46,730 nt of DNA. It comes from an uncultured Erysipelotrichaceae bacterium. Its GTDB lineage: Bacteria > Bacillota_I > Bacilli_A > Erysipelotrichales > Coprobacillaceae. Under the pieces are notes generated by a model, which was not told where the DNA came from, made no database searches, and saw only the letters and a list, made by a program, of their open reading frames with translations. The stretch's first letter is position 1, and the number at the start of each line of letters is the position of its first letter. This document shows positions 1 to 7,842 of this stretch, in pieces. The position numbers were made by a program, and so were the translations under genes. Location of the stretch: the NCBI GenBank assembly GCA_900538465.1, contig UPXV01000023.1:1-46730 (forward strand), in the 5' to 3' direction.

Positions 1-135
1 GCCTTATTTTAGATATAAACAATTTCCCTTATATATTTTTATTTTCAGATTATCACTTCCTCATCGCTAAGCGTAACATATTTTATTCTATTTGGCAAAT
101 TATCTTTGTTATATAAGATGTGCTTGTTTGATTAT

Positions 136-164
136 TTGCTTTTTTATTTTATTTTGTGTAGAAT
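136..164 (+). promoter_or_regulatory. Promoter of the DUF2974 gene
   Basis: A -35 TTGCTT (136-141) and a -10 TAGAAT (159-164) are separated by 17 bases. Transcription would start near 171, just upstream of the AAGGAG ribosome site. Nothing else is recognisable in positions 1-135. Confidence 0.5.
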
Positions 165-189
165 GGTAGAAACAGAAAGGAGCACGCAT

Positions 190-1365
190 ATGAAAAATAC
201 AATTTATGATTATGTAGATTTACGTGGCGATTTATCTCCTATTGATTTTCCTTATAATGAAATAGATTATTTGATTTTTAGTGAATTCTCATATGCTTTT
301 TTAGATAATGTTGTGGATTATGATACAACTCATGTCTTAACAATTCATGAAGCTTTTCATTTGTATCAAAAAAGAAATGAAACACTAGAAGAATTAAATC
401 CTGTCTATTTAGAAAGTCATCTTCTTTTTGAAAAAATGGCGAATGCTCCTCGTTACCAAAATATCCAAATTCTTTGTTATGTTAATGATGTTGATTCTGA
501 ATTGATTAAACAGTTTTCAGCTATGACATTGATTTTTGAAGATCAAACAATGGCAGTTATTTATCGTGGAACAGATGATTCACTCATTGGCTGGCATGAA
601 GACTTTTTAATGTTATGTGAAAATGTTGTTCCAGCTCAATTGTCATCTGTGAAATATTTAGAAGAGTCTGCTCGAATTCCCTATCTTCCTTCCTTGTTTG
701 ATTCTTTAAAAAATAAACATCTTGCCAAAAATATTTTTATTCGTTTTCAAAAACATTTTCAGTATAAAAAAGCACGCCCTATTCTTTTGATGGGACATTC
801 TAAAGGTGGAAATCTTGCTATGTACGCTGGATGCTTTGTGAATGAAAAAATTCAAGAAAGAATTGTGAAGATATATAATTATGATGGACCAGGTTTTCAG
901 GATGAAATTATGATTTCTTCAGAATACAAAAAAATGTTACCTCGTATTCATAGTTATCTGCCACATTATTCATTTTTTGGAATTGTCCTTGGTCATGAAG
1001 AAGAGTATACTGTTGTGCATAGTCATTATACTGGAATGTTGCAGCACAACGGTTTTTCTTGGGAAGTTGGACCTCATCATTTTGTTAAAGATGAATTATC
1101 TTATGAAAGTGTACAATTTGCTATTCAAGTGATTTTATTCCTTGAAAAATTAAGTCATGAAGATAAACATCAATTTGTTGAAACAATGTTTGGACTTTTT
1201 CATTCTTTAGACCTTTATACATTTAGTGATTTATCTCATATTTCATATAAGCATATTTTAAGCGCTTTTAAAGAAATTACTTTACTTGATGCTAAAGCTC
1301 GTAAAATGTTAATTGAAGTGCTTCATATGTTATGGTTAGAAGCTAAGAAAACAAAGAAAGAATAA
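190..1365 (+). CDS. DUF2974 (Mbeg1-like) alpha/beta hydrolase family protein
   Basis: A 391-residue protein with the alpha/beta-hydrolase nucleophile elbow GHSKG at residues 202-206 (Ser204), followed by GNLAMYAG. This pattern is typical of the DUF2974 lipase-like family common in Firmicutes. No signal peptide or membrane segment is seen, so it is probably cytosolic. Its substrate is unknown; the family is placed by fold and I can see no substrate determinant. The frame is open upstream to 106. I chose ATG 190 because AAGGAG lies 7 bases before it and a promoter reads in at 136-164. The gene stands alone and ends at a hairpin terminator shared with the convergent esterase. Confidence 0.8.
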   Translation: MKNTIYDYVDLRGDLSPIDFPYNEIDYLIFSEFSYAFLDNVVDYDTTHVLTIHEAFHLYQKRNETLEELNPVYLESHLLFEKMANAPRYQNIQILCYVNDVDSELIKQFSAMTLIFEDQTMAVIYRGTDDSLIGWHEDFLMLCENVVPAQLSSVKYLEESARIPYLPSLFDSLKNKHLAKNIFIRFQKHFQYKKARPILLMGHSKGGNLAMYAGCFVNEKIQERIVKIYNYDGPGFQDEIMISSEYKKMLPRIHSYLPHYSFFGIVLGHEEEYTVVHSHYTGMLQHNGFSWEVGPHHFVKDELSYESVQFAIQVILFLEKLSHEDKHQFVETMFGLFHSLDLYTFSDLSHISYKHILSAFKEITLLDAKARKMLIEVLHMLWLEAKKTKKE

Positions 1366-1374
1366 TATATAAGC

Positions 1375-1400
1375 AAAAAAGAACCTGGTGGTTCTTTTTA
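1375..1400. terminator. Bidirectional terminator between the hydrolase and esterase genes
   Basis: Stem GAACC (1381-1385), loop TGGT, stem GGTTC (1390-1394), extended by a run of A on the left and T on the right. It therefore works in both directions for the two convergent genes. The last bases overlap the end of the esterase gene. Confidence 0.8.
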
Positions 1401-2159
1401 TTTATTCTTCCAAAGAAAATCCATAAACAAAGGAATCTGTTTTTCCCAAGTTGCTTCATTATGTTTTCCATTGATAACACAATGTGGATAAGTTTTTGCT
1501 CCATGACACTGCAATAAATGAGACAATTCTAGATTTGCATTGGTAGCATAAGCCAATCCTTTTTTATTTCTTGACTCTTCACTTCCCCAATCCATATATA
1601 CCAAAGTATCTTGATTCAAAGAAGACGATTCAATTTCTTTAACCAGTTCATCAAAGCAAAATGATATAGCTGAAGATAGACAAGCGGCTTTAGAAAAAAT
1701 ATTATTGTGATGAACAATAGTATATAATGCCATCAATCCACCCATTGAACTTCCTGCAATCATAGTACATTCACGAAATGGAATTGTTCGATAATGCTGA
1801 TCAATAAATGGTTTTAACTCATCAACAACCCATTGCATATAAATATCTCCTACACCATGAATGTCTCCGAAATAAGAATGTGAGACATCATAAGGACAAT
1901 ATTCATCCAATCTTTTTTGACCTTCATGATTACATTCCATTCCCACAACAATCATTTTTTTATCATAATAATCCAAAAAGTCTTTCAATCCCCAACTCTT
2001 TCCATATGTTGCATCCTCATCAAAAAATAAATTATGACCATCATACATATAAATAACAGGATATCTTTCTTCACTTATTTTATAATCATCTGGTAAATAA
2101 AGATGAATTGTTCTTTTTAAATCAAAAGGTGTTATATCAACTTCAAACTTTTCAATCAT
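1398..2159 (-). CDS. Esterase D-like alpha/beta hydrolase (PF00756 type)
   Basis: A 253-residue serine hydrolase. The nucleophile motif GSSMGG contains Ser138. A late GKHNEATW contains the likely catalytic His233, and the N-terminal YPVIYMYDGHNLF is characteristic of the putative esterase family (Fes/esterase D/YbbA-like). No signal peptide is present. Members cleave acyl esters of small molecules such as S-formylglutathione, siderophores or carbohydrates; the substrate here cannot be read. The frame is open for 12 more codons upstream, but ATG 2159 has GGAGGGAAAC directly before it and was chosen. A possible promoter (TTGACT with TATACT 19 bases on) lies in the 58-base gap to the next gene. 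Confidence 0.85.
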   Translation of the reverse strand: MIEKFEVDITPFDLKRTIHLYLPDDYKISEERYPVIYMYDGHNLFFDEDATYGKSWGLKDFLDYYDKKMIVVGMECNHEGQKRLDEYCPYDVSHSYFGDIHGVGDIYMQWVVDELKPFIDQHYRTIPFRECTMIAGSSMGGLMALYTIVHHNNIFSKAACLSSAISFCFDELVKEIESSSLNQDTLVYMDWGSEESRNKKGLAYATNANLELSHLLQCHGAKTYPHCVINGKHNEATWEKQIPLFMDFLWKNK

Positions 2160-2217
2160 AGTTTCCCTCCTTATAGTCTTAGTATACAACTTCAACTCAA
2201 CTATAAGTCAAGACTTT

Positions 2218-3057
2218 TTATATTTCTAAAGATTCTGGCATTTCATATACTGTTTTCAAATATTCAAAATCTTCTATTAACATTTCATTATATGTATCCA
2301 CATCAAAGTCTTCTAAAACAAAATCACTTTCAGTTAATCCATATTCTGCAATTGTTTCAAAAAAACTTTGACGATCATCAAAATACAAATCCAATAAAGC
2401 ATGTTGATCTTCCCATATTCCATATCCAGCTCCATCAAGAATTTCAACATCCTCAATAGATTGTACAGATTCATTATCTTCAATATCCAAAACTTCTATT
2501 TCAAATAGATAATTGTCTCCTAAATCATAATTCAAATCAAAACAATCTCCACTTTGAATATTTAATTCAGGAATCGTAACATCCGCTGCATACTCATCAA
2601 TAAATTCTTGATCACATCCATCACATCCAAAACGACCTCTTTCACTCATTTCAACAGTAAATAAATGACTTCCATCAGCATTCATTGAAGCAAGAATCAA
2701 ATAAGATAAATCTGCTAAAATAATACCATATGGAACTTTGATAATACGGTATATTTGATCTCCTAGCTCATCTAATTTTACTTTTAAAACTATGCTTTTT
2801 TTCATATCAGGAATATGTTGTACCACAAATTCAATATTTTGAATCCAAGTACTTTCAAAAAACTCATCATCAAAAATACCTTGTGACATCATAAAAGTTA
2901 ATGTTGTGAGAATTGATTTTTTCATAACTGTATACATATCTTCTTGATTTAAATCATTCTCTAACTTTTGAATCCAATTTTGCACTTCCACAGATGGACT
3001 TTCTAAAACCTCATTATAAACTTCATCAATACATTTTGCTACATGTTCTAATATCAT
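2218..3057 (-). CDS. Acidic hypothetical protein with pRiA4b ORF-3-like C-terminal region
   Basis: A 279-residue, very acidic protein without signal peptide or membrane segments. The middle contains CDGCDQEF (a CxxC pair). The part from about residue 170 (GDCFDLNYDLGDNYLFEIEVL, then an ILDGAGYGIWED segment) resembles the plasmid pRiA4b ORF-3 family, where a YDFGDxWxHxIxVE strand is followed by a Gly-rich GPxGY loop. The N-terminal ~130 residues match nothing I recognise. Ribosome site AGGAGG precedes ATG 3057. Function is unknown. The gene appears to be a single unit, 58 bases ahead of the esterase gene, so co-transcription is possible. Confidence 0.6.
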   Translation of the reverse strand: MILEHVAKCIDEVYNEVLESPSVEVQNWIQKLENDLNQEDMYTVMKKSILTTLTFMMSQGIFDDEFFESTWIQNIEFVVQHIPDMKKSIVLKVKLDELGDQIYRIIKVPYGIILADLSYLILASMNADGSHLFTVEMSERGRFGCDGCDQEFIDEYAADVTIPELNIQSGDCFDLNYDLGDNYLFEIEVLDIEDNESVQSIEDVEILDGAGYGIWEDQHALLDLYFDDRQSFFETIAEYGLTESDFVLEDFDVDTYNEMLIEDFEYLKTVYEMPESLEI

Positions 3058-3273
3058 TTCTCTTACCTCCTGATTTCATTGTACTATATTTTGCATAAAT
3101 TACTAGAATTAGCAAGCATATTAGCGAAAAATTGACGAATATAGAAATCATTGCGTATCATATCTTATCTGAATTTGTCTAAATATGTAAATCTTTATCT
3201 ATCTATAGCAAATCTTCCTTACCCATCTTGTCTTCATTATTTTTCATTTATTGTTTTCTCTTGACATATTTCA

Positions 3274-3302
3274 TCAAAAAAAGATGGAAAAAATTCCATC
3301 TT
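3274..3302 (-). terminator. Terminator after the RhuM-Fic gene
   Basis: Perfect stem AAGATGGAA (3281-3289) / TTCCATCTT (3294-3302) with a 4-base loop. It is followed on the minus strand by a T-run (complement of 3275-3280). A second 11-bp inverted repeat (3309-3319 with 3333-3343) directly precedes it and overlaps the stop codon, giving a tandem hairpin. The rest of 3058-3273 holds no gene I can support. Confidence 0.8.
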
Positions 3303-3342
3303 CAAATGATGAAAGAATTTCTTATCTATCATAATTCTTTCA

Positions 3343-4305
3343 TTAATTTAATATCGTCTTAATCAAATCCATAATAATATCTTTGTCTTCTGGTCTTGAT
3401 GACGCTACTAAAATTGTAAGAGTTGCTAAAGCATCCTCATTAATTCTTTTTTTATGATCCTTAAATAATGAATTGTTCTTTTCCAAAAAGTATAGAAAGA
3501 TTGTAGCACCAATTCTCTTATTCCCATCCACAAAACTATGATTTTTTACAATTAAATACAACAAGGCACTTGCTTTATCTTCAATTGTAGGATACAAGTC
3601 AGTTCCTCCAAAACTTTGATATATAGTTGCAATACTTGATTGAAATGAATTATCCTTCTCAATCGCAAATTGATCACCTTTATCAGAAAACATAGTTTGA
3701 TGAATCAAATCAATACATTCTTTGTATTTAATTACATAAGTATCTTCTTGTCCTTTTGGATAAGAAAGTGTGTGATGATCATAATCATCTAAAATTTTAA
3801 AACCTCTTTGATATGCTTTTAAAAACTCTAACATTGAATCACTTGTTGGTAATTGACCACCAGCAACTTTATACGCTTCAAGCATATGTGTAATATAATC
3901 AATATCTTGAAAATGTCTATCATTAATAACATAACCTTTCAATAAATAACTCTTTAATATATTATTAGCCCATTTTCTAAATAGAATACCTCGTGGTGAA
4001 TTTGTTCTATAACCCACTGCAAGAATAACATCTAGACAATAATATTTGACATTATACTCTTGAACATTTAATTTCCCCATATGTGCAAAATTTGCACACA
4101 TGCTTTTTTCATCCAATTCACCTGATTTAAAAATATTTCTAATATGTCTACCAACAACAGTTCTATCAATATCAAACAATTGAGAAATTTGTTTTTGACT
4201 TAGCCATACATTATCATCTTCTGGTGTGATATTGACATCCAATACAAATTCTCCGTCTTTAAATTGTACTATTTCTCGTTCTTTCTTTTCTAATAAGTCT
4301 GTCAT
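3343..4305 (-). CDS. RhuM family protein with C-terminal Fic/Doc domain
   Basis: A 320-residue two-domain protein. Residues ~15-140 are a RhuM (virulence protein) domain, including the helix-turn-helix-like WLSQKQISQLFDIDRTVVGRHI and the conserved YNVKYYCLDVILAVGYR. The C-terminal half has the Fic/Doc active-site loop HSFVDGNKR at residues 256-264 (His256, Asp260, Asn262). The Lys-Arg ending is closer to Doc (NKR) than to the canonical AMP-transferring Fic loop (GNGR). Fic proteins transfer AMP to target hydroxyls; Doc phosphorylates EF-Tu. Which, if either, applies here cannot be told. No antitoxin gene is adjacent. The start has AGGAGGAAAAA upstream. The gene ends at tandem hairpins. Confidence 0.85.
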   Translation of the reverse strand: MTDLLEKKEREIVQFKDGEFVLDVNITPEDDNVWLSQKQISQLFDIDRTVVGRHIRNIFKSGELDEKSMCANFAHMGKLNVQEYNVKYYCLDVILAVGYRTNSPRGILFRKWANNILKSYLLKGYVINDRHFQDIDYITHMLEAYKVAGGQLPTSDSMLEFLKAYQRGFKILDDYDHHTLSYPKGQEDTYVIKYKECIDLIHQTMFSDKGDQFAIEKDNSFQSSIATIYQSFGGTDLYPTIEDKASALLYLIVKNHSFVDGNKRIGATIFLYFLEKNNSLFKDHKKRINEDALATLTILVASSRPEDKDIIMDLIKTILN

Positions 4306-4446
4306 AGTTTTTCCTCCTTTCTTTATTTATCTTTTCTAATTTCATTATAATGATAATCCACTCAATTTGAAATATTATTCAATTGAAATAAAAATAAAAC
4401 CTCTCTACCTCCACTTCTATAATTTTTAACTATTTCCTTTCTCATT

Positions 4447-4650
4447 TCATCTTATTTCAAAATAATCAACAAACAAAAAGGAAAAAATAACACTCTGTTT
4501 AGAAGTCACATAAAGTATTTCATTACCCACAATAACATCACTCAAAATGCAAATTTGAATTTGTTCTAAAAATACTTTATGAACTTCTTTACTATTTTTA
4601 AGTATAAGGACTTCTCCTAAAAAATAAAGGATGAATTCAATATAAATAGA
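4447..4650 (-). pseudogene. Possible decayed small protein gene
   Basis: A 67-codon open stretch on the minus strand lacks an ATG and is bounded by TAA at 4651-4653 and TGA at 4447-4449. Its translation looks protein-like (for example LGEVLILKNSKEVHK and SDVIVGNEILYV). A ribosome-like GGAGG and several ATG codons lie just upstream in other frames, as expected for a frameshifted remnant. I do not recognise the family. The stretch also contains a 20-base imperfect inverted repeat (4501-4520 with 4569-4587), so a structured RNA is the alternative reading. The rest of 4306-4770 shows only a -10-like ATTATA (4344-4349) for the RhuM-Fic gene. Confidence 0.3.
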
Positions 4651-4775
4651 TTATCCATATTCATTTCATCCATATACCTCCATCGCACCACTATTATACA
4701 GCAAACAGCAAACTTATTCAATGCTTAAAGCAAATATTTATATAAAACTATATCATCTATCAAATCATTGAAAAC

Positions 4776-4819
4776 AAAAAAATCAGAACAATTATGATGA
4801 CTCATAATCATTCTGAATT
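4776..4819 (-). terminator. Terminator downstream of tRNA-Leu
   Basis: A long interrupted stem, TCAGAA-CA-ATTATGA (4783-4797) with TCATAAT-CA-TTCTGA (4802-4816), has a TGAC loop. It is followed in the minus direction by a T-rich run (complement of 4775-4782). Confidence 0.8.
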
Positions 4820-4867
4820 TCTTTATAAAGTATAAACTTTTAACAAGTTCGATTCATAATTTTCAAA

Positions 4868-4952
4868 TGGTGCCCGAGGTCGGACTCGAACCGACATGAC
4901 GCGAGTCGCAGCATTTTGAGTGCTGTGCGTATACCAATTTCGCCACTCGGGC
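4868..4952 (-). tRNA. tRNA-Leu, anticodon CAA
   Basis: An 85-base type II tRNA. Acceptor strands GCCCGAG/CTCGGGC pair and CCA is encoded. The anticodon stem CAGCA/TGCTG encloses loop CTCAAAA, giving anticodon CAA, which reads UUG. The long variable arm (about 13 bases) and the TTCGAGT T-loop fit leucine. Eight bases just 5' of the gene pair perfectly with eight bases 3' of it (complements of 4957-4964 and 4844-4851), and could extend the precursor stem. It is transcribed alone, with a strong terminator behind it. Confidence 0.95.
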
Positions 4953-4996
4953 ATAACGAACTTGCTCAAATATTATATTATATATTTTTATAAAAA

Positions 4997-5542
4997 TCAA
5001 TAGAAATCACAATTAATTTCATGATCATTATAAATTCCAATAGCTTGCAAATAACTATAGATAATTGTTGGTCCAACAAACTTAAATCCACGTTTTTTTA
5101 AATCACAAGAAATCTTTTGAGACAATTCGTCAAATGAAGGAACATCTTGAGATGATTGATAATGATGTTGAATGGGTTTAAAATCAACATACGACCAAAT
5201 ATATTGATCAAAGCTACCAAACTCTTGTTGAACTTGCAAAAAGACTTTTGCGTTATGAATAATAGCTTTCATTTTAAGTTTATTTTTAATTAAGAAAGGC
5301 GTGTTCATTAATTCCTCGTATTTCTTTTCATCATAACAAGCAATTTTTTGATAATCAAAACCATCAAGAGCTATCTCATATGCTTTTTCTTTCTTCAAAA
5401 TGATTTCCCAACTTAACCCTGCCTGTAATCCTTCTAATATTAACATTTTGTATAATTGAATTTCATCATGTTGAGGAATTCCCCAAACATGATCATGATA
5501 TTCTCTTAATTCATCACTATATGCCCATGCACATCTTTTCAT
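4997..5542 (-). CDS. tag: DNA-3-methyladenine glycosylase I
   Basis: A 181-residue match along its whole length to the Tag family, which removes 3-methyladenine from alkylated DNA as the first step of base-excision repair. It opens with RCAWAYSDELREYHDHVWG. The family's zinc ligands are present: Cys4, His16, His174 and Cys178. The catalytic Glu in LEGLQAGLSW is at residue 37, and the conserved LKKRGFKFVGPTIIYSYLQAIG is intact. Length equals the family norm. GGTGAT is the ribosome site before ATG 5542. The divergently transcribed RsmF-like gene starts 83 bases away. Confidence 0.95.
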   Translation of the reverse strand: MKRCAWAYSDELREYHDHVWGIPQHDEIQLYKMLILEGLQAGLSWEIILKKEKAYEIALDGFDYQKIACYDEKKYEELMNTPFLIKNKLKMKAIIHNAKVFLQVQQEFGSFDQYIWSYVDFKPIQHHYQSSQDVPSFDELSQKISCDLKKRGFKFVGPTIIYSYLQAIGIYNDHEINCDFY

Positions 5543-5579
5543 TTTTTATCACCAATATGATTTTAACATACTTTTTTGA

Positions 5580-5608
5580 TTTACACATCCCTTTTTGATT
5601 TGTATAAT
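5580..5608 (+). promoter_or_regulatory. Promoter of the RsmF-like gene with almost no leader
   Basis: TTTACA (5580-5585), a 17-base spacer and a perfect TATAAT (5603-5608) predict a start of transcription near 5615. That is only about 11 bases before ATG 5626. GGTGA (5616-5620) would be essentially the whole 5' untranslated region. Confidence 0.65.
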
Positions 5609-5625
5609 GATAAATGGTGAAGAAG

Positions 5626-6948
5626 ATGAATGAATTATTTGAAAAACAAATGAAAGATATTTTAAAAGATGAATATGATGATTTTATGGAGGCTTTAAAT
5701 CAACCAAATAAAAAAGCATTTTATTTAAATCCTCTAAAAAAAGATGTTTTACATTATTTAAATCCTCAATATATCAAACCCCATGTTGTTGTAAAAGATG
5801 GGTTTACTTTTGACTATGAAAATTATCCTCTAGGAAAATCTCCTTTCTTTTCTTGTGGACTTTATTATATTCAAGAACCAAGTGCAATGCTTGTTGCTCA
5901 TTTTTTAGATGTCAAAGAAGACGATTATGTTTTAGATATGTGCGGAGCTCCAGGTGGAAAAACATGTGCAGTAGCAAGTCGTTTGTCTCATCAAGGTCTT
6001 ATGATAACAAATGATATTGTTCCCCTTCGTGCAAAAATACTATCAGAAAATGTAGAAAGATTTGCCTTACAAAATACAATTGTCACAAATTGTGATCCTA
6101 TACAATTGACAAAAGTCTTACCAGGATTCTTTGATAAAATTATTTTAGATGCTCCTTGCAGTGGCGAAGGCATGTTTAGAAAAAGTGATCAAGCGATTGA
6201 AACTTGGTCTATCAATAAAGTACAAGAATGTGCATATATACAAAAGCAATTAATTGATGCTGCTATGACATTATTAAAACCAGGAGGGCAATTGATCTAT
6301 TCAACTTGTACATATAATACAACTGAAAATGAACAACAAATTCATTATCTTTTAGATAACTATGACTGTTCATTAATTCCTTTAGAGAAAAGTCATGGGA
6401 TGCAACCAGGAATTGATATGGAAGAAGCTGTTCGTCTTTATCCTCATCATTATCAAGGAGAAGGACATTTTATTGCCTTAATTCAAAAACATGGCGAAGA
6501 AAAACCACAAAAGATAAAAGCAATCAAAGCCAATATATCAAAACAAAATCAAAAATTAGTTCAAGACTTTTATCAACACTATCTTCATATAAAAGTACCG
6601 CCATATCTTTATGACAACAACAATCATATTTATGCCTTACTTCCACAATTTCCTGAGCTCAAAGGAATTCGAGTTTTACGTAATGGTTTATATTTAGGAG
6701 AATGTAAAAAGAACCGTTTTGAACCAAGTTTAGCTTTAGCTTTAACTTTACATAAAGAAGATGTAAAACAATCATATACTTTTCATGAAACTGATTTAGA
6801 AGTTCAACGTTATCTTCATGGAGAATCTATTGAAGGCTCTAATCAAAAAGGTTATGGAGTTATCTTTGTGGAAGATTATCCTTTATCTTTTTATAAAGAA
6901 AGTCAACATCAAGCTAAAAATCTATATCCAAAGGGGTTGAGACGATGA
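5626..6948 (+). CDS. RsmB/NOP-family rRNA (cytosine-C5) methyltransferase, RsmF type
   Basis: A 440-residue SAM-dependent methyltransferase. It has the SAM-binding loop MCGAPGGKTC and the two catalytic cysteine motifs DAPCSGEGMF (motif IV) and YSTCTYN (motif VI), which define the NOL1/NOP2/Sun m5C family. Its ~150-residue C-terminal extension (ALLPQFPELKGIRVLRNGLYLGE onward) is the RsmF/YebU-type RNA-binding tail, so the likely target is 16S rRNA. An ATG four codons earlier (5614) sits at the predicted transcription start. I prefer ATG 5626, which has GGTGA 5 bases upstream. The next gene overlaps its stop by ATGA. Confidence 0.9.
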   Translation: MNELFEKQMKDILKDEYDDFMEALNQPNKKAFYLNPLKKDVLHYLNPQYIKPHVVVKDGFTFDYENYPLGKSPFFSCGLYYIQEPSAMLVAHFLDVKEDDYVLDMCGAPGGKTCAVASRLSHQGLMITNDIVPLRAKILSENVERFALQNTIVTNCDPIQLTKVLPGFFDKIILDAPCSGEGMFRKSDQAIETWSINKVQECAYIQKQLIDAAMTLLKPGGQLIYSTCTYNTTENEQQIHYLLDNYDCSLIPLEKSHGMQPGIDMEEAVRLYPHHYQGEGHFIALIQKHGEEKPQKIKAIKANISKQNQKLVQDFYQHYLHIKVPPYLYDNNNHIYALLPQFPELKGIRVLRNGLYLGECKKNRFEPSLALALTLHKEDVKQSYTFHETDLEVQRYLHGESIEGSNQKGYGVIFVEDYPLSFYKESQHQAKNLYPKGLRR

Positions 6949-7382
6949 ATAGATATGAAAATTTAAGAACACTTTTCTATCAAGAAATTGAGAATCACTG
7001 TCATGGTATTTATAAACAAAAAGCTTATTTTCATAGTTTACAAGTTTGCAGTCTCACTCAAAAATTAGCTTTAGAGAAACATCTTGATATTGAAATTGCA
7101 GGTATTATTGGTTTATTTCATGATTATGCTCAATTTATCAATCATTCCTCATTTGATCATGCAAATCGAAGTAGTCAAATGATGATCCCTTTGCTTAAAG
7201 ATTTCAGTGAAGAAGAAAAAAACATCATCATCAATGCCATTAAAAATCATAGTGATAAAGAGCGTATTGATGATGTTTATAGTGAAATATTAAAAGATGC
7301 TGATGTTTTGGCTCAATATTTTATGAAACCAAAGCAAATATTCAAACCCGCATCAAAAAAACGTCTTGATTTATACATATAG
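6945..7382 (+). CDS. HD-domain phosphohydrolase-like protein
   Basis: A 145-residue protein. It has the HD-superfamily metal ligands in order: His30 (YFHSLQVC), the His59-Asp60 pair (GLFHDYAQF), a histidine in IKNHSDK, and the distal Asp in LKDADVLAQY. HD proteins hydrolyse phosphate esters, often nucleotides; the substrate is not evident. It is translationally coupled to the methyltransferase by an ATGA overlap and has no promoter of its own. A hairpin terminator directly follows. The length is short for HD proteins, but the core is complete. Confidence 0.8.
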   Translation: MNRYENLRTLFYQEIENHCHGIYKQKAYFHSLQVCSLTQKLALEKHLDIEIAGIIGLFHDYAQFINHSSFDHANRSSQMMIPLLKDFSEEEKNIIINAIKNHSDKERIDDVYSEILKDADVLAQYFMKPKQIFKPASKKRLDLYI

Positions 7383-7405
7383 GTATCATGTGATACCTTT
7401 TTTTG
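7381..7405 (+). terminator. Terminator after the HD-domain gene
   Basis: Perfect 8-bp stem AGGTATCA/TGATACCT (7381-7398) with a 2-base centre, followed by TTTTTTT. Confidence 0.85.
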
Positions 7406-7410
7406 ATAAA

Positions 7411-7440
7411 GAAAAGGATAAAGCTTTTGCTCTATCCTAA
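7411..7440 (-). terminator. Terminator after thioredoxin
   Basis: AGGATA-A-AGC (7415-7424) pairs with GCT-C-TATCCT (7429-7438). On the minus strand the hairpin is followed by TTTTCTTT. Confidence 0.75.
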
Positions 7441-7445
7441 TCATT

Positions 7446-7754
7446 TTATTTCAACATATTTTCTAATGCTTCATAAGGCATAAATCCCATTTGACGAGAA
7501 ACAGGTTGCCCATTTTTGAATACAATTAATGTTGGAATAGATTGAACTCCAAATTGCATTGCCAAAGCATTTTCTTGATCAACATCTACTTTTAAAACTT
7601 TAGCTTCAGGATGTTCATCAGCTAATTTTTCAACACTTGGAGCCAACATTTTACAAGGTCCACACCAAGTTGCAAAGAAATCTACAAAAACCAAATCATT
7701 GTTTGAAATAATATCATTAAATTCACTACTATTTGCATGTAATACGTTTGACAT
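7446..7754 (-). CDS. trxA: Thioredoxin
   Basis: A 102-residue single-domain thioredoxin that reduces disulfides in cytosolic proteins. The redox motif WCGPC has Cys31 and Cys34 and is followed by KML. The cis-proline motif SIPTLIVFKNGQ is conserved. Length is typical. The frame has an earlier ATG at 7763, but the AAAGGA ribosome site spaces correctly only to ATG 7754. A promoter lies at 7796-7824. Thioredoxin reductase is not in the window. Confidence 0.95.
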   Translation of the reverse strand: MSNVLHANSSEFNDIISNNDLVFVDFFATWCGPCKMLAPSVEKLADEHPEAKVLKVDVDQENALAMQFGVQSIPTLIVFKNGQPVSRQMGFMPYEALENMLK

Positions 7755-7795
7755 ATATATCATCCTTTCATATTCTAGATTTTTTATCTATCATG

Positions 7796-7824
7796 AGTCT
7801 AACATAGACTATGCACTTTATCAA
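7796..7824 (-). promoter_or_regulatory. Promoter of thioredoxin
   Basis: On the minus strand, TTGATA (7824-7819), 17 bases, then TAGACT (7801-7796). It lies between the end of the nitroreductase gene and trxA, so thioredoxin can be transcribed independently. Confidence 0.65.
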
Positions 7825-7842
7825 CAAATGTGCACTTTAAAA

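Noticed and set aside
106..189. Upstream extension of the DUF2974 protein from ATG 106
   Set aside because: The predicted promoter and the only good ribosome site lie inside this stretch, so translation most likely starts at 190.
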